From the NCBI RefSeq assembly GCF_008974185.1, contig NZ_BKZP01000002.1:1-64000 (forward strand): a stretch of DNA of 64,000 nucleotides. The letters are read 5' to 3'. Made by a program: the position numbers and the translations under genes. Below the pieces are notes generated by a model, which did no database searches, had not been told where the DNA came from, and was given only the letters and a program-made list of their open reading frames with translations. Positions 18,568-28,600 of the stretch are shown piece by piece (positions within the stretch are counted from its first letter, which is position 1; the number at the start of each line of letters is the position of its first letter). The DNA comes from Weizmannia acidilactici (GTDB lineage: Bacteria; Bacillota; Bacilli; Bacillales; Bacillaceae_C).

Positions 18568-19731
18568 TTACGGTTTCTTTCCATAACTTAAAATTCTCCA
18601 AATCCATTCCAGCGGCCCGTACCGGAAACGGAGCAGCCACATATCGGCCAACATCATCTGTATGAGATAGATCAAAACTGTAAGCCCCATTCCGACTGTA
18701 ACAGAAAGCTTGCCATACAGCCCCAAACCGTATGCATAAAAGATCATGGTGCCAATCACTGACTGGCCGATATAAATGGAAAGAGGCATCCTTCCTGCCT
18801 TTGCAACCGGATTCAGAAAAAGTTTGGCATGGGGCAGCTGTACCGCCAGCATCACGAGCGCGATATAAGCACCGCTTAAAATAGTTCCACCAATTGTTTG
18901 CTGGATATACATAAACGGGACATTTGCCGCTGCCAGTATCGGCAGTAGTTTGCAGAACAGGCCGGAAGCAAAACAGACGAAAAAAAACAGCAGCCATTTT
19001 TTCATTGTGATACGCCCATCCTGCAGCCAATTTTCCCCGCAAATCCCCGCTCCGGCCATCATGAGCGGAAAAATGGAAAAAAATGCATTCCATCCGCCGG
19101 GCGGGCCGTACACATGGTACCAGTCCAAAAATCTCCTTTTCGTGATATCCATATAACTTCCACTCCCATACACCTGGAGCGAATCCGTGACGTTTTTCAA
19201 ATCAGCATACAGGACGGAGGTGTTTGGAAATTCCAGCGCCATCACCATTAAATAAAGGCTGGACAGTAGATGCGGGACGAAAAATAGTACAGCACCCGCA
19301 TAGATTAAGACTTTTCCGTCCAGCTTCAAAAAGGGCAGGAGAATCATGCCAAATACCGCATAAGCAGCTAAAATATCCCCCGACCAAATCAAAAACGCAT
19401 GGACAAGGCTGAAAACGAGCAGTACGGTTAAACGCCGGAAAGCAAAACGAAAAAAATTTGCCCCAGCCTTTTCCGCCCGCTGTTTCTGGAACATGAGCCC
19501 GTAACCGAAAAGTAAGGAAAAAACCGGATAAAAGCTGGATTGGAAAAACACTTGAATCCATGCTGCCACAGTCTGATCCCCAGCCTTGAACCAGTCGTAC
19601 GGATTAATATAAAGATAAGGAAATTCAAACGAGAGCATATTTACCACAAAAATTCCCAACAGCGAAATCCCCCGCAGCACGTCTAATGCGAATTTTCGTT
19701 CTTTTGCGGGTAGTGGCATCCAATCAGCCAT
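18568..19731 (-). CDS. DUF418 multi-pass membrane protein
   Basis: A 387-residue membrane protein with about 9-10 hydrophobic segments. It begins with the acyltransferase-like pattern RKFALDVLRGISLLGIFVVN and ends with a DUF418-like region (KAGRMPLSIYIGQSVIGTMI, then FRYGPLEWIWRILSYGK). This is the YeiB/DUF418 family (B. subtilis relatives YxaH and YrkO); function unknown, possibly moving an acyl or similar group across the membrane. AAAGGAGA precedes the ATG. Only 19 nt separate it from yisK on the same strand, so they may be co-transcribed. Confidence 0.88.
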   Translation of the reverse strand: MADWMPLPAKERKFALDVLRGISLLGIFVVNMLSFEFPYLYINPYDWFKAGDQTVAAWIQVFFQSSFYPVFSLLFGYGLMFQKQRAEKAGANFFRFAFRRLTVLLVFSLVHAFLIWSGDILAAYAVFGMILLPFLKLDGKVLIYAGAVLFFVPHLLSSLYLMVMALEFPNTSVLYADLKNVTDSLQVYGSGSYMDITKRRFLDWYHVYGPPGGWNAFFSIFPLMMAGAGICGENWLQDGRITMKKWLLFFFVCFASGLFCKLLPILAAANVPFMYIQQTIGGTILSGAYIALVMLAVQLPHAKLFLNPVAKAGRMPLSIYIGQSVIGTMIFYAYGLGLYGKLSVTVGMGLTVLIYLIQMMLADMWLLRFRYGPLEWIWRILSYGKKP

Positions 19732-19777
19732 TGCATCTCTCCTTTTCCTTCGTTTCCGTGAACTTTAGCGGATGTTT

Positions 19778-19804
19778 CACCTTTTGCCGGTTCCCTCATA
19801 CAAT
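19778..19804 (+). promoter_or_regulatory. Sigma-K-type promoter of the gerP operon
   Basis: CACC at 19778-19781 and CATACAAT at 19797-19804 are 15 nt apart, matching the sigma-K pattern (mACm, then CATAnnnT). gerP is a late mother-cell operon in B. subtilis and B. cereus, so this fits. Confidence 0.6.
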
Positions 19805-19867
19805 AAAGCATGAAAAGGCCTCATTTCCAGCAGGGCCGTTACCACCTTACGGAAGGATGTGCGGGCC

Positions 19868-20089
19868 ATGCCAGGTTTTGTCGGCGCCGTCCAGATTATC
19901 AATATTGGATCCAGTGGCGTCTTTAATGTCGGGGATGTATTTCTTATTCAGCCGATAGCGACTTCAAAAACATTTGCAGGCGCAGGATCTTTTAATACAG
20001 GTGAAAACCTTAACATTACAAACGTCCAATCGAACACGAATACCTATGACTTTGACACAATTGATCAAGGAAACTATCTCAATTTATAA
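19868..20089 (+). CDS. gerPA: Spore germination protein GerPA
   Basis: A 73-residue protein starting MPGFVGAVQIINIGSSGVFN VGD, the GerPA/GerPF signature. GerP proteins sit in the inner coat and are needed for small germinants to cross it. The N-terminal half has the VQI.NIGSSGVFNVGD block; the C-terminal half is Asn/Thr/Ser-rich. GGAAGG lies about 12 nt before the ATG at 19868. First gene of gerPABCDEF, which here is complete and in the usual order. Confidence 0.95.
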   Translation: MPGFVGAVQIINIGSSGVFNVGDVFLIQPIATSKTFAGAGSFNTGENLNITNVQSNTNTYDFDTIDQGNYLNL

Positions 20090-20101
20090 CGGGTGAATGA
20101 C

Positions 20102-20332
20102 ATGAATATTTACGTACAGCAAAGCATCAACATCCGCATGATCAAAATCGGCGGCATTACGAATTCCTCGGTCCTTCAAATCGGTACTTCCGGTATCATC
20201 AAGCCGGCATCGTACCTGTACAATACCGGCAATTTTTCAGCACCGGCCCCGTCAGCAACCGCAGCGGAACAAGCCTATCCAAATGTCACCGTTCCGATGC
20301 ATTCCGGCGCTGCCGCAGCAAGTTCAAGATAG
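20102..20332 (+). CDS. gerPB: Spore germination protein GerPB
   Basis: A 76-residue protein (MNIYVQQSINIRMIKIGGIT NSSVLQIGTSG) with the NSSVLQIGxxG pattern of GerPB, followed by a Pro/Ala/Ser-rich tail. Works with the other GerP proteins in coat permeability to germinants. ATG at 20102 follows GGGTGA; 12 nt separate it from gerPA. Confidence 0.93.
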   Translation: MNIYVQQSINIRMIKIGGITNSSVLQIGTSGIIKPASYLYNTGNFSAPAPSATAAEQAYPNVTVPMHSGAAAASSR

Positions 20333-20346
20333 AAGGAGGTTTTGTC

Positions 20347-20958
20347 ATGTCTGACCTATACTCCGAACTCCGGCAACTGTACCAATATTTTCAATACCAG
20401 GAAGCGAAACTGGCGCAAATGGAAAAAGCACTGGCCGGCCTGATACAGGAAATCAAGATGCTGAAAGAGAGACCGCCCATCCATGTGGACAGAATTGAAT
20501 ATGCATTTGACCAGTTGAAAATTGAAAATCTGGACGGCACGCTAAACATCGGCGTCAATCCGGCAGATCTCAGCCAAATCGATGATATGGCCATCCCCGC
20601 AGCAAAAGGCGGGATCGATTTTCAGGATGACAAGCGCAGCGCCTTAAAGCAGGCGCTTTCCGAAAGGCTACTGGAATATGTGGAGGCAGAACTGCCAAAG
20701 GCTATTACGGACAGTGAACGCCAATTAAAAGTCCAGCTAAATCAAGAATATCATAATTTTATAAAAAATGATCTAAAAAACCAAATTCCGCAGCGGATTG
20801 ATTATTACATCAACCAGCTGAATGCCCCGGGTGCCGATGATAGAGAACTTTTTGATAAAGTATTACAGCAAATCAAGGCGGATATGGAACATGCTGTCCA
20901 TGTTTTTATTTCAAAACTTCCGCCGCAAATGAACGGGGGTGCTGCAAATGGAACTTAA
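20347..20958 (+). CDS. gerPC: Spore germination protein GerPC
   Basis: A 203-residue GerPC. It begins with a coiled-coil-prone stretch (YSELRQLYQYFQYQEAKLAQ, then LAGLIQEIKMLKER), followed by the characteristic HVDRIEYAFDQLKIENLDGT LNIG. The C-terminal half is helical. AGAAGGAGG precedes the ATG. Its last 11 nt overlap gerPD. Confidence 0.95.
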   Translation: MSDLYSELRQLYQYFQYQEAKLAQMEKALAGLIQEIKMLKERPPIHVDRIEYAFDQLKIENLDGTLNIGVNPADLSQIDDMAIPAAKGGIDFQDDKRSALKQALSERLLEYVEAELPKAITDSERQLKVQLNQEYHNFIKNDLKNQIPQRIDYYINQLNAPGADDRELFDKVLQQIKADMEHAVHVFISKLPPQMNGGAANGT

Positions 20959-21127
20959 CGTCGTCAACCGTGAAATCCACGTGGAATATGTCCAAATTAT
21001 CGGCATTTCGAGCGCCTCTGTTTTTCTGGTTGGGGATGCAGATACGATACAGCAGGCCGCGACATTCGATACGCCTGCCGAATCCCTCATTATCAGCCCG
21101 CTTGTTCCGTTTGTGCCGAGGGGATAA
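20948..21127 (+). CDS. gerPD: Spore germination protein GerPD
   Basis: A 59-residue protein (MELNVVNREIHVEYVQIIGI SSASVFLVGDAD) with the SSASVFLVGD motif of GerPD. The ATG at 20948 lies inside the gerPC end, with GGGGGTG as ribosome site, so translation is probably coupled. Coat-associated, same pathway as its neighbours. Confidence 0.93.
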   Translation: MELNVVNREIHVEYVQIIGISSASVFLVGDADTIQQAATFDTPAESLIISPLVPFVPRG

Positions 21128-21131
21128 GCCA

Positions 21132-21569
21132 ATGATCAGACACTCTATCGTCGATCAGCTTCGGATCAAAACGGTCATTTTCGGATCGAACGTTATAATC
21201 GGCGACTCAAGCAAAATTCAGATGTCATCCGCGGTACTCGCGTTTCAAAGACAGCAGGAATTGTATTACGGATTCGAAGCACCGTTTGAAACATTTGCGG
21301 TTTTCAGACAGATCATTCCAATTCCGCCGCTATCGGAACAAATTGAAATACAGCGCTACCATGAAGATCCAGCCATAAAAGTGGGAAGCATCGACATTAT
21401 CGGAATGTCAACTTCGACCGTTATGCAAATCGGAAATATAAAAGATATTGCCCTTGAATCAAGAATCCATCATGTCCGCCAGCTTGATCCGTTTCTCCTC
21501 AAGCAAAACGGAACAGGTGGCCCGCGGACAGTTGCCGTCAAACAGGAAAGCAGGGGCACATCAGAATAA
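21132..21569 (+). CDS. gerPE: Spore germination protein GerPE
   Basis: A 145-residue GerPE. The start MIRHSIVDQLRIKTVIFGSN is followed by IIGDSSKIQMSSAVLAFQRQ and a second repeat-like block (VGSIDIIGMSTSTVMQIGN). The N-terminal extension of the same open frame into gerPD is not used; ATG at 21132 has GAGGGGATAA upstream. Four nt separate it from gerPD. Confidence 0.93.
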   Translation: MIRHSIVDQLRIKTVIFGSNVIIGDSSKIQMSSAVLAFQRQQELYYGFEAPFETFAVFRQIIPIPPLSEQIEIQRYHEDPAIKVGSIDIIGMSTSTVMQIGNIKDIALESRIHHVRQLDPFLLKQNGTGGPRTVAVKQESRGTSE

Positions 21570-21591
21570 AACCATAAAGCAGGTGATCAAA

Positions 21592-21810
21592 ATGCCGGCT
21601 ATCGTAGGCCCGTTGCAGATTTTTAACGTTGGAAGCGGCATTGTCCATTTTGGCGACACTGCCGTTATTTCCCCAAAAACAAGTTCAAAAACAACAAGCG
21701 GCTCCGGTTCTCTCTCGACTTCCGCTTTTATCATTACAAACAACGCGCTCAGCGCAAACAACACCTTCAGCGGCAGTGTTGTCGACCAGCCTTCAGCCGG
21801 AAACAATTAG
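21592..21810 (+). CDS. gerPF: Spore germination protein GerPF
   Basis: A 72-residue paralogue of GerPA (MPAIVGPLQIFNVGSGIVHF GDTAVISPK), with a Ser/Thr/Asn-rich tail. Last gene of the operon; AGGTGATC precedes the ATG at 21592. A hairpin follows. In B. subtilis gerPF also lies near addBA and yisB, consistent with this context. Confidence 0.95.
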   Translation: MPAIVGPLQIFNVGSGIVHFGDTAVISPKTSSKTTSGSGSLSTSAFIITNNALSANNTFSGSVVDQPSAGNN

Positions 21811-21818
21811 GCGGTGGG

Positions 21819-21849
21819 CCCTTCACCTTGAAAATATTAAGGTGAAGGC
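21819..21849. terminator. Hairpin between gerPF and addA
   Basis: CCTTCACCTT and AAGGTGAAGG form a perfect 10-bp stem around a 9-nt loop between two convergent genes. There is no T-run on either side, so it may pause rather than end transcription. Confidence 0.5.
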
Positions 21850-21862
21850 GTGCCCGCCCGTC

Positions 21863-24800
21863 TTAATGAACTTTGATAACATGCCCGCCGTTAAAGAAAT
21901 ACAGGTATTTTGCTTTAACCTTTCGTTTTAGAATCGTTTCCAGCGCCCTGCCGTATAGTGTAAGCTGGATTTCATACCGTTTGCGCAGGACGGGCTCGGC
22001 TTCTTCAAATCCGCCTTTAAACCTCTCCTGGATACGGTCCGACTTGAAATCAAGCAATATTAATCCGTCCTTTTCCTCCACCACGCAATCAAAAATGCCC
22101 TGGACTAGCACACGCTCTTCCGCCAGCGCCTTATCCCGGTAGATTTCAGATGCAGGAAGGGACAAACTGAACGGCATCTCCCGCATGACTTTTTCCGCCT
22201 GCAGGATGGTCTCGCCAATCTCTGTTTCAAAAAAGTGGACAAGCTGTTCAACCGCAATCGCATCCGCCTGTTCTTCCGTCAGCAGCTCCCGTTTGATCAT
22301 GTCATCAATCAGTTCTTCCACAGATGCATAAGTCGGGGGTGCATCCAATGGAATATGCTGCATCACCATATGCATAGCGGTTCCCCGCTCGGCCGGGGTG
22401 ATTGATTTTTCCTGCATAAAACGCGGCCGGTCAAACACATGTTTCTGCGTGCGGGGGATCAATTGGGTGCCGTTCGTTTCGTCACGCTCTTCGTTCATCC
22501 GCTTCAATTCCGAAACTGATTGTTTGGCGCGCCGGAGCGTTGCGGTCTCATTCTTGTAACGCCAGCTTAAGTGCTCGAAAACGGATTCTTTCCATTCGGA
22601 ATGCGCCGCAACGGGAAGGCCGGCTTTGACCAGATGCTGCCAGTCCTCTTCCGGTTCTGTTTCCTCCCCATCCGGGTCCCCGAACTGTTCTTTCGGGATA
22701 AGCGTGATGTTCCAGCGGGAAGGATCCTTGAGCGTTAATTTTCCGGTTAACATATCTTCTGTAAATAATTCTTCTGCATCTTCATGCCTTGCAAGTGCCG
22801 GCCCGATCCAGTCTAAATACGAATTTGCCGAAGCCCGCAAATGGTCTTTGATCAGCCAACTCTGCTGTTTCTGAACCTTTTTCCATTTTTCCAGCCTGCT
22901 TTTCAAATTTTTTACGGTTCCGACCAAATACAGTTTTTCCTTTGCCCTAGTTAAAGCGACATAGAGCACACGCATTTCTTCCGCAAGCATCTCCAGTTTT
23001 TTCTTCCTTTTAAAGGCGAGGTGCGGCAAAGAAGGATAGATGATGCGCTTTTGCGGGCTGATGTACTTGCAGGCGAACCCGAAATCTTTATCAAACAGAA
23101 AAGCCTGGTTAATATCCCGCATATTAAATTTCCTGTTCAGGCCGGCCACAAAAACAACTGGAAACTCAAGCCCTTTGCTTGCATGGATTGTCATCAACCG
23201 GACAACATCTTCTTGCTCGCTTAACGCCCGTGCTGTGCCCAAGTCGTCCCCTCGCTCCTGCATCCTTTCGATAAACCGCAAAAACCGGAACAATCCCCTG
23301 AAGGACGTTTCTTCATACTGGCGCGCCCGGTCATATAAAGCGCGCAAATTTGCCTGCCGCTGTTTTCCGCCCGGTAGTCCGCCGACAAAATCATAAAATT
23401 TCGTTCCACGGTACAGCTGCCAAATTAATGAGGACAAATCCCCCTGCCTTGCAACGGAGCGCCATTCTGACAGTTTCTCCGCAAATTTTGAAACTTTCTC
23501 GTGTACTTCTTCTTCTTCCGGTTCCGGTCGATCTGAAATAAATTTTTTCACCGCTTCATAATACGGCCCGCGCTTTGCGTGGATGCGAATGCGTGCAAGT
23601 TCCTCTTCATTAAGCCCGACAATCGGAGAACGGAGTACAACTGCCAGCGGAATGTCCTGGTACGGGTTGTCTATCACTTTTAAAAGGGAAAGCATCACCG
23701 CAACTTCAGTAGCATCGAAATAGCCTGTCGAAAGTTCGGCGTACAGCGGAATGCCCGCCTGCTTAAATTCTTCCACCATTTCCGGAGCCCACGTCATCGA
23801 ACGCATCAGGATCACGATATCTTTGTACTGGATCGGCCGGAAAGTTCCGGTCTTCGGATTATAAACCGGCTGTTTTTCCTGGATCAGTTTTTGAATTGTC
23901 CGGGCAAGGTAACGCGATTCCAGCTGGGACTGCTCCAATTCGGCCTTATCCATCACATCTTCATCCATATCGGCTGCATCATCTTCCCCTGCTTCTTCAT
24001 CCGCCTGGTCAATAATTGCGACTTCAATCGGAAAATCCCCTTCAGGATAAGATGCGCCTTTTACAAGTGCAGCCTGTTCATCGTATTCCATCTCACCGAC
24101 ATGCACGCCCATAATTTGTTTAAAAATAAAATTCGTACCGTCCAAAATTTCTTTCCGACTGCGGAAATTTTTTGACAAATCAATGCGAAGCCCCGTGTGC
24201 TCTCCTTTAGAGTCAAAAGCCTGGTATTTTGACAAAAACAAGTTCGGTTCCGCAAGGCGGAATCGGTAAATGCTTTGTTTTACATCGCCTACCATAAAGA
24301 GATTGCCGTCATAACCCGAGCCCCTTGTCACCAGCCTTATAATCGTTTCCTGCACCATGTTGACGTCCTGGTACTCGTCAATCAGCACTTCTTTAAATTG
24401 GGCCTGGTATGCTTTTGCCGCTTCAGAAGGCACCCATCCTCCGTTTTCGTTTTTGGTTGTTAAAATCTCAAGGCAAAAATGCTCCAAATCCGAAAAATCG
24501 GCCAGCCCCTTTTCCGCCTTTACGTTCGCATAAGCAGTGGAAAATTTTTTCACAAGTTCTGCAAGCGTAGCAATGACCGGCTGCATCTCTTTCATATCAT
24601 TCAGGAACGATTCGGGCTTTCTTGTGAAAAAGTCTTTTTTCAACCCTTCAAGGATCTTTTTTGCCGATTTCCGCAAATCATCGGCAGCCTGTACAAGCTC
24701 CTCCTCATAGTCGTCCCCTTTGCACATTTTTGCGCGGGTAAACGTCCATGTATTCATTTTTTCATAAAGATTTTGCCATGGGCCGGTGCTTGCGGAAAGC

Positions 24801-25612
24801 AGCCTGTCCACAACCGCCACATCATCCAGATAATTTTCCGCTCTGGGTGCCGGACCGCCCGGCTGTTTGGAGAGCTCATACGCTTCTTCCAGCATTTCTT
24901 TGGCCGCCTGCAGCTGAAGGCGGATATCTTCTTTCACAGGCGCCATAAACGGAAGGGCATCCAACTCCGCCCGATCCCCCACAGCGTACATTTCCACCAT
25001 TTTATCCAGCCATCCGGAAGGATCCGGGTGGGAACGGGAAAAATCGTACAGCCTCCGGATCAAATGTTGGAGCTGTTCGTCGCTCCGATCATTTGAAAAC
25101 GTGTCGACCACACGGTAAAAGGCATCATTATCCTCTTTCCCGTATTCAGCTTCAAACAAATCATCCAACACTTCATCGCGCAAAAGTTCCGCTTCCGTGT
25201 CATCCGCAATCCGGAAACCCGGATCAATGTCAATCAAATAATAGTATTTCCGGATCACTTCGAGGCAGAAAGAGTGGAGCGTGGAAATGGAAGCTTTATT
25301 CAGCAGACTCAACTGCTTCCGTAAATGGCGGGAGTCCGGCCTGCTGCTGATAGCAGCTTCAATTGCTTCCCCGATCCGATGACGCATTTCGGCGGCAGCG
25401 GCATTCGTAAAGGTAACAACCAACAGTTCATCAATATCAAGCGGATCTTCTTCGTCCAATAGTTTTTGGATAATCCTTTCAACAAGCACCGCCGTTTTCC
25501 CGGATCCGGCCGCAGCCGCCACTAGAATATCCTGCCCTTTTGCCATGACGGCTTTCCACTGGTCGTCCGTCCATAACGCACCGGCCGGTTTAGCAGGAAT
25601 AGCTGTTTTCAT
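21863..25612 (-). CDS. addA: ATP-dependent helicase/nuclease subunit AddA
   Basis: AddA is the UvrD-type helicase and nuclease subunit of AddAB, which resects double-strand ends to Chi for RecA loading. The 1249-residue protein has Walker A AAAGSGKTAVLVERI near residue 35, VVTFTNAAAAEMRHRI, DEYQDVNMVQE (motif II), VVRLMTIHASKGLEFPVVFV and the VALTRAKEKLYLVG helicase motif. The C-terminal RecB-type nuclease shows VQGIFDCVV and LLDFKSDR. ATG at 25612 has AAAGGAG 10 nt upstream and overlaps the addB end by 23 nt, so translation is likely coupled. Confidence 0.97.
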   Translation of the reverse strand: MKTAIPAKPAGALWTDDQWKAVMAKGQDILVAAAAGSGKTAVLVERIIQKLLDEEDPLDIDELLVVTFTNAAAAEMRHRIGEAIEAAISSRPDSRHLRKQLSLLNKASISTLHSFCLEVIRKYYYLIDIDPGFRIADDTEAELLRDEVLDDLFEAEYGKEDNDAFYRVVDTFSNDRSDEQLQHLIRRLYDFSRSHPDPSGWLDKMVEMYAVGDRAELDALPFMAPVKEDIRLQLQAAKEMLEEAYELSKQPGGPAPRAENYLDDVAVVDRLLSASTGPWQNLYEKMNTWTFTRAKMCKGDDYEEELVQAADDLRKSAKKILEGLKKDFFTRKPESFLNDMKEMQPVIATLAELVKKFSTAYANVKAEKGLADFSDLEHFCLEILTTKNENGGWVPSEAAKAYQAQFKEVLIDEYQDVNMVQETIIRLVTRGSGYDGNLFMVGDVKQSIYRFRLAEPNLFLSKYQAFDSKGEHTGLRIDLSKNFRSRKEILDGTNFIFKQIMGVHVGEMEYDEQAALVKGASYPEGDFPIEVAIIDQADEEAGEDDAADMDEDVMDKAELEQSQLESRYLARTIQKLIQEKQPVYNPKTGTFRPIQYKDIVILMRSMTWAPEMVEEFKQAGIPLYAELSTGYFDATEVAVMLSLLKVIDNPYQDIPLAVVLRSPIVGLNEEELARIRIHAKRGPYYEAVKKFISDRPEPEEEEVHEKVSKFAEKLSEWRSVARQGDLSSLIWQLYRGTKFYDFVGGLPGGKQRQANLRALYDRARQYEETSFRGLFRFLRFIERMQERGDDLGTARALSEQEDVVRLMTIHASKGLEFPVVFVAGLNRKFNMRDINQAFLFDKDFGFACKYISPQKRIIYPSLPHLAFKRKKKLEMLAEEMRVLYVALTRAKEKLYLVGTVKNLKSRLEKWKKVQKQQSWLIKDHLRASANSYLDWIGPALARHEDAEELFTEDMLTGKLTLKDPSRWNITLIPKEQFGDPDGEETEPEEDWQHLVKAGLPVAAHSEWKESVFEHLSWRYKNETATLRRAKQSVSELKRMNEERDETNGTQLIPRTQKHVFDRPRFMQEKSITPAERGTAMHMVMQHIPLDAPPTYASVEELIDDMIKRELLTEEQADAIAVEQLVHFFETEIGETILQAEKVMREMPFSLSLPASEIYRDKALAEERVLVQGIFDCVVEEKDGLILLDFKSDRIQERFKGGFEEAEPVLRKRYEIQLTLYGRALETILKRKVKAKYLYFFNGGHVIKVH

Positions 25613-28600
25613 CTTTTTCACTCTCCTTTCGCATTATTTCCAGAATTTCTTCCTGTTTTTGTGGGGTGATGATCCGGTAACGATTTTCTTCCATCGACTG
25701 GTCGAACTGGCATACCGACCGGAACGGGCAAACCGCGCATGCTGCCTGTTTTTTGATTTTATACGGCGCGATATCGGTGGCGCCGGACATGATCGCATTG
25801 CCGGCTTTCATATAAATATGGCGCACATATTTGCGGATCGTTTCGAAATCTTCTTTGCTGGCGACTTCGGAACGGGCGGTTAATTTTCCGTCTTTTTTCA
25901 GGCCTGCCGCTACGATTGCGCTGTTTCCCGACTCAAGCGTCTTATCCATGAGTGAAATGACTTCCGGACTGTCCAGCATCAACCCCCGCATCCGGAAATC
26001 TTTTAAAATTTTTTCTTCGATTTCTTCTATGGTTAAAATCTTATCCGCAGAAATGAGCGGATCGTGAAGATGGAAATACAGCACGCCCGCCGGAAGGCTT
26101 TCTTTTCCAATCAGCTGACGGGAGTAAGTCATGATGATATCCAAATAAGTGAGCACCTGCAAGTCTAGCCCGTAATAGACATCCGTTAAATCGAACTTGT
26201 GTGCGCTTGATTTGTAATCGATCACCCTTACGTAAACGCCGTTTTCATTCTCCACTTTATCGACGCGGTCGATCCGGCCCTGCAGCTCCATTTTCACCCC
26301 GTTTTTCAGCGTAAACGACAGCGGCGGCAGCTCTTTTTTCGGTCCGAAGGCAAGTTCCATCGCAACCGGTTCGAAGCCGCTCCTTTGGGCATGCACGCTT
26401 AAAATATAGGACGCCCTTCCAACAACCTGCTCCAGTTTCTTTTTAATATATTGGTAGCGTTTCGTACTCAGCAATATTTGGTGCTGTAGTTTCGGCGCCA
26501 GATCGTCCACCGCCGCTTTTGCCAATTCCATGCTTTGCTTCTTGCTGATTTTGGACCACGGAATGCCTTCCTGCTGCAGTTTATCGGAAATCCATTTCAG
26601 CGCCCCGTGGAAAAGGTCGCCGATATTCGGGGCATCAAGGCGGAAGACTTCGCGCTCGCGGAGTTTCAGCCCGTATGTCGCAAAATGTGAAAACGGACAG
26701 ACGAAAAACTGCTCCATTCTCGACACACTGGCTAAAATATGGTCTCCGTACAATTCTCGGCTCGTTTTTTCGGACAGTTTGCGCGCCTTGTTTTGATAAA
26801 ACAAACTTGAAAAAGCATGGGCGGCCCCATTTTTCCATTCCGGGTTTCCAATATAGAAGTTATAAGCATCCCACCAAAAACTGGCCATTGGATAGCCCCT
26901 TTTCTTCAGCTGCAACTGGGAAGTGACAAAAGCAACGGCAGCCGCCGGATGGGAAATATATGCGATTTGCTGATCATCTTGCAGTTCGGCCGGATCATTC
27001 ACCCATAATCCCCCACCATGTGACGGGAACATATCCTGCATCCGTTTGATATAAGGGGACGCAAGCAGCGCCTTCCCTTCTTCATCGGCAAGAGGATAAG
27101 ATAGGACAAGCCTTTCCGAAGGCGTCGTCAGCGCACGGTAAAAAATAAATTCTTCATCCAAAAGACGCACTTTGCTTCCCGGTGTGATCTCCATGCCTTT
27201 CAACAGCAAATATTCGCGTTCCTCATCATTTAGGATCCCCTCTTCGGTTATTTTGGCCGGCATCACGCCATCATTCACCCCGATAATAAATGCCAGTTTT
27301 ACATCCGAAAGGCGCGACTGTTCCAAATCGGCCACCAACACTTGATCCAAGGCAGGCGGGACGATCGAAAATTTCAAAGACTCAAGCCCCGTTTCGATAA
27401 TGGACGAAAATTTCTTTAGATCTGCAGGGTCATCGCCAAAAATTTCCACGAACTGGTCCAAAAGGCCCATCACTTCATTCCAGGCCTGGTCATGTTCCCT
27501 GGCGGCGACAAGATCCCCTTCTTCTTCCTTAATTAGCCGTAAATTTTCCAGTTTTCTTGGAATCTCCAACTCTTCCAAATAAAGATACAGCGCTTCGCAC
27601 AGCGCACGCCCTGTCTTAGCCCGCTTCAGCCGCCGCGATAGGCGCAAAACCGGCGCTGTGATCAACAACCGCAGCTCATTGATTTCCTGTTCAATTTTTC
27701 TTTCTTCGTCGGTTTGCGGCAGATTTTCCAGCTCAAGGCCCCTGATGCGCCTGTACTCCCATCTTTTTCTGCCCGTCCATCGTTCCCCCTGGATCCCATA
27801 AGCAAGGACATAGTTTTCAAGCCGATCCATTTTTTCACGCAGCCTATGGATGTTTTCCCCAAGCGGAAACAATAGGTCTGTTTTTACCGCCCGGAAAACG
27901 GGTTCATAGCGCCAGTTTCCCCGGATAATTTCCAAAGTGGAGCGGACCAGCTCAATTAGCGGATGATTGAGCATCGGCCGTTTCCGGTCAATAAAATACG
28001 GCACCTCATAATCATAAAAAACCGTTTCGATTAACTCCTGGTAGGCATCTCCGTTGCGGACAAGGAGGGCGATATCCCGGTAGCGGCACCAGTTTTGCAT
28101 GACAGCATCCCGGATCGCACGGGCAATCCCCTCAATTTCCGCCCGCCTGTTATTTGCCTGCCAAATTTCCACCCTGCTTTCATCCAAAAAAGATGGAAAC
28201 GGCAGTTCTTCAAAGCTGGACTGTAAAAAGCGCAGGCTTTCATGCCCGAACCGGACCGGCTCATGGAGCACAACATCTTCTTCCATGTCAACCTGGCCTG
28301 AAAGCGCCAGTTCATAAATGGACGCATATGCTTCCCCCGGCATCCGGAACAGGTACAAATCATCGGGGCGGGCCCTTCGGAACGCCCTGTCCGTTGCCAG
28401 AGCGACCGTGACGCGGCGGCAAGTTTTCAAAAGTTCCGTGATGACCAAATATTCCTGGGGGGTAAAAGTGTGGAAACCGTCAATATAAATTTCCGCCTGC
28501 TGCAAATAGCGGGAATGCGCGATCGCAGAAGCAAGCAGGCGCAAGTAATCTTCCGAATCAATGTATTTGCCTTCCAATTTTTGTTCATAGGCGCTGTACA

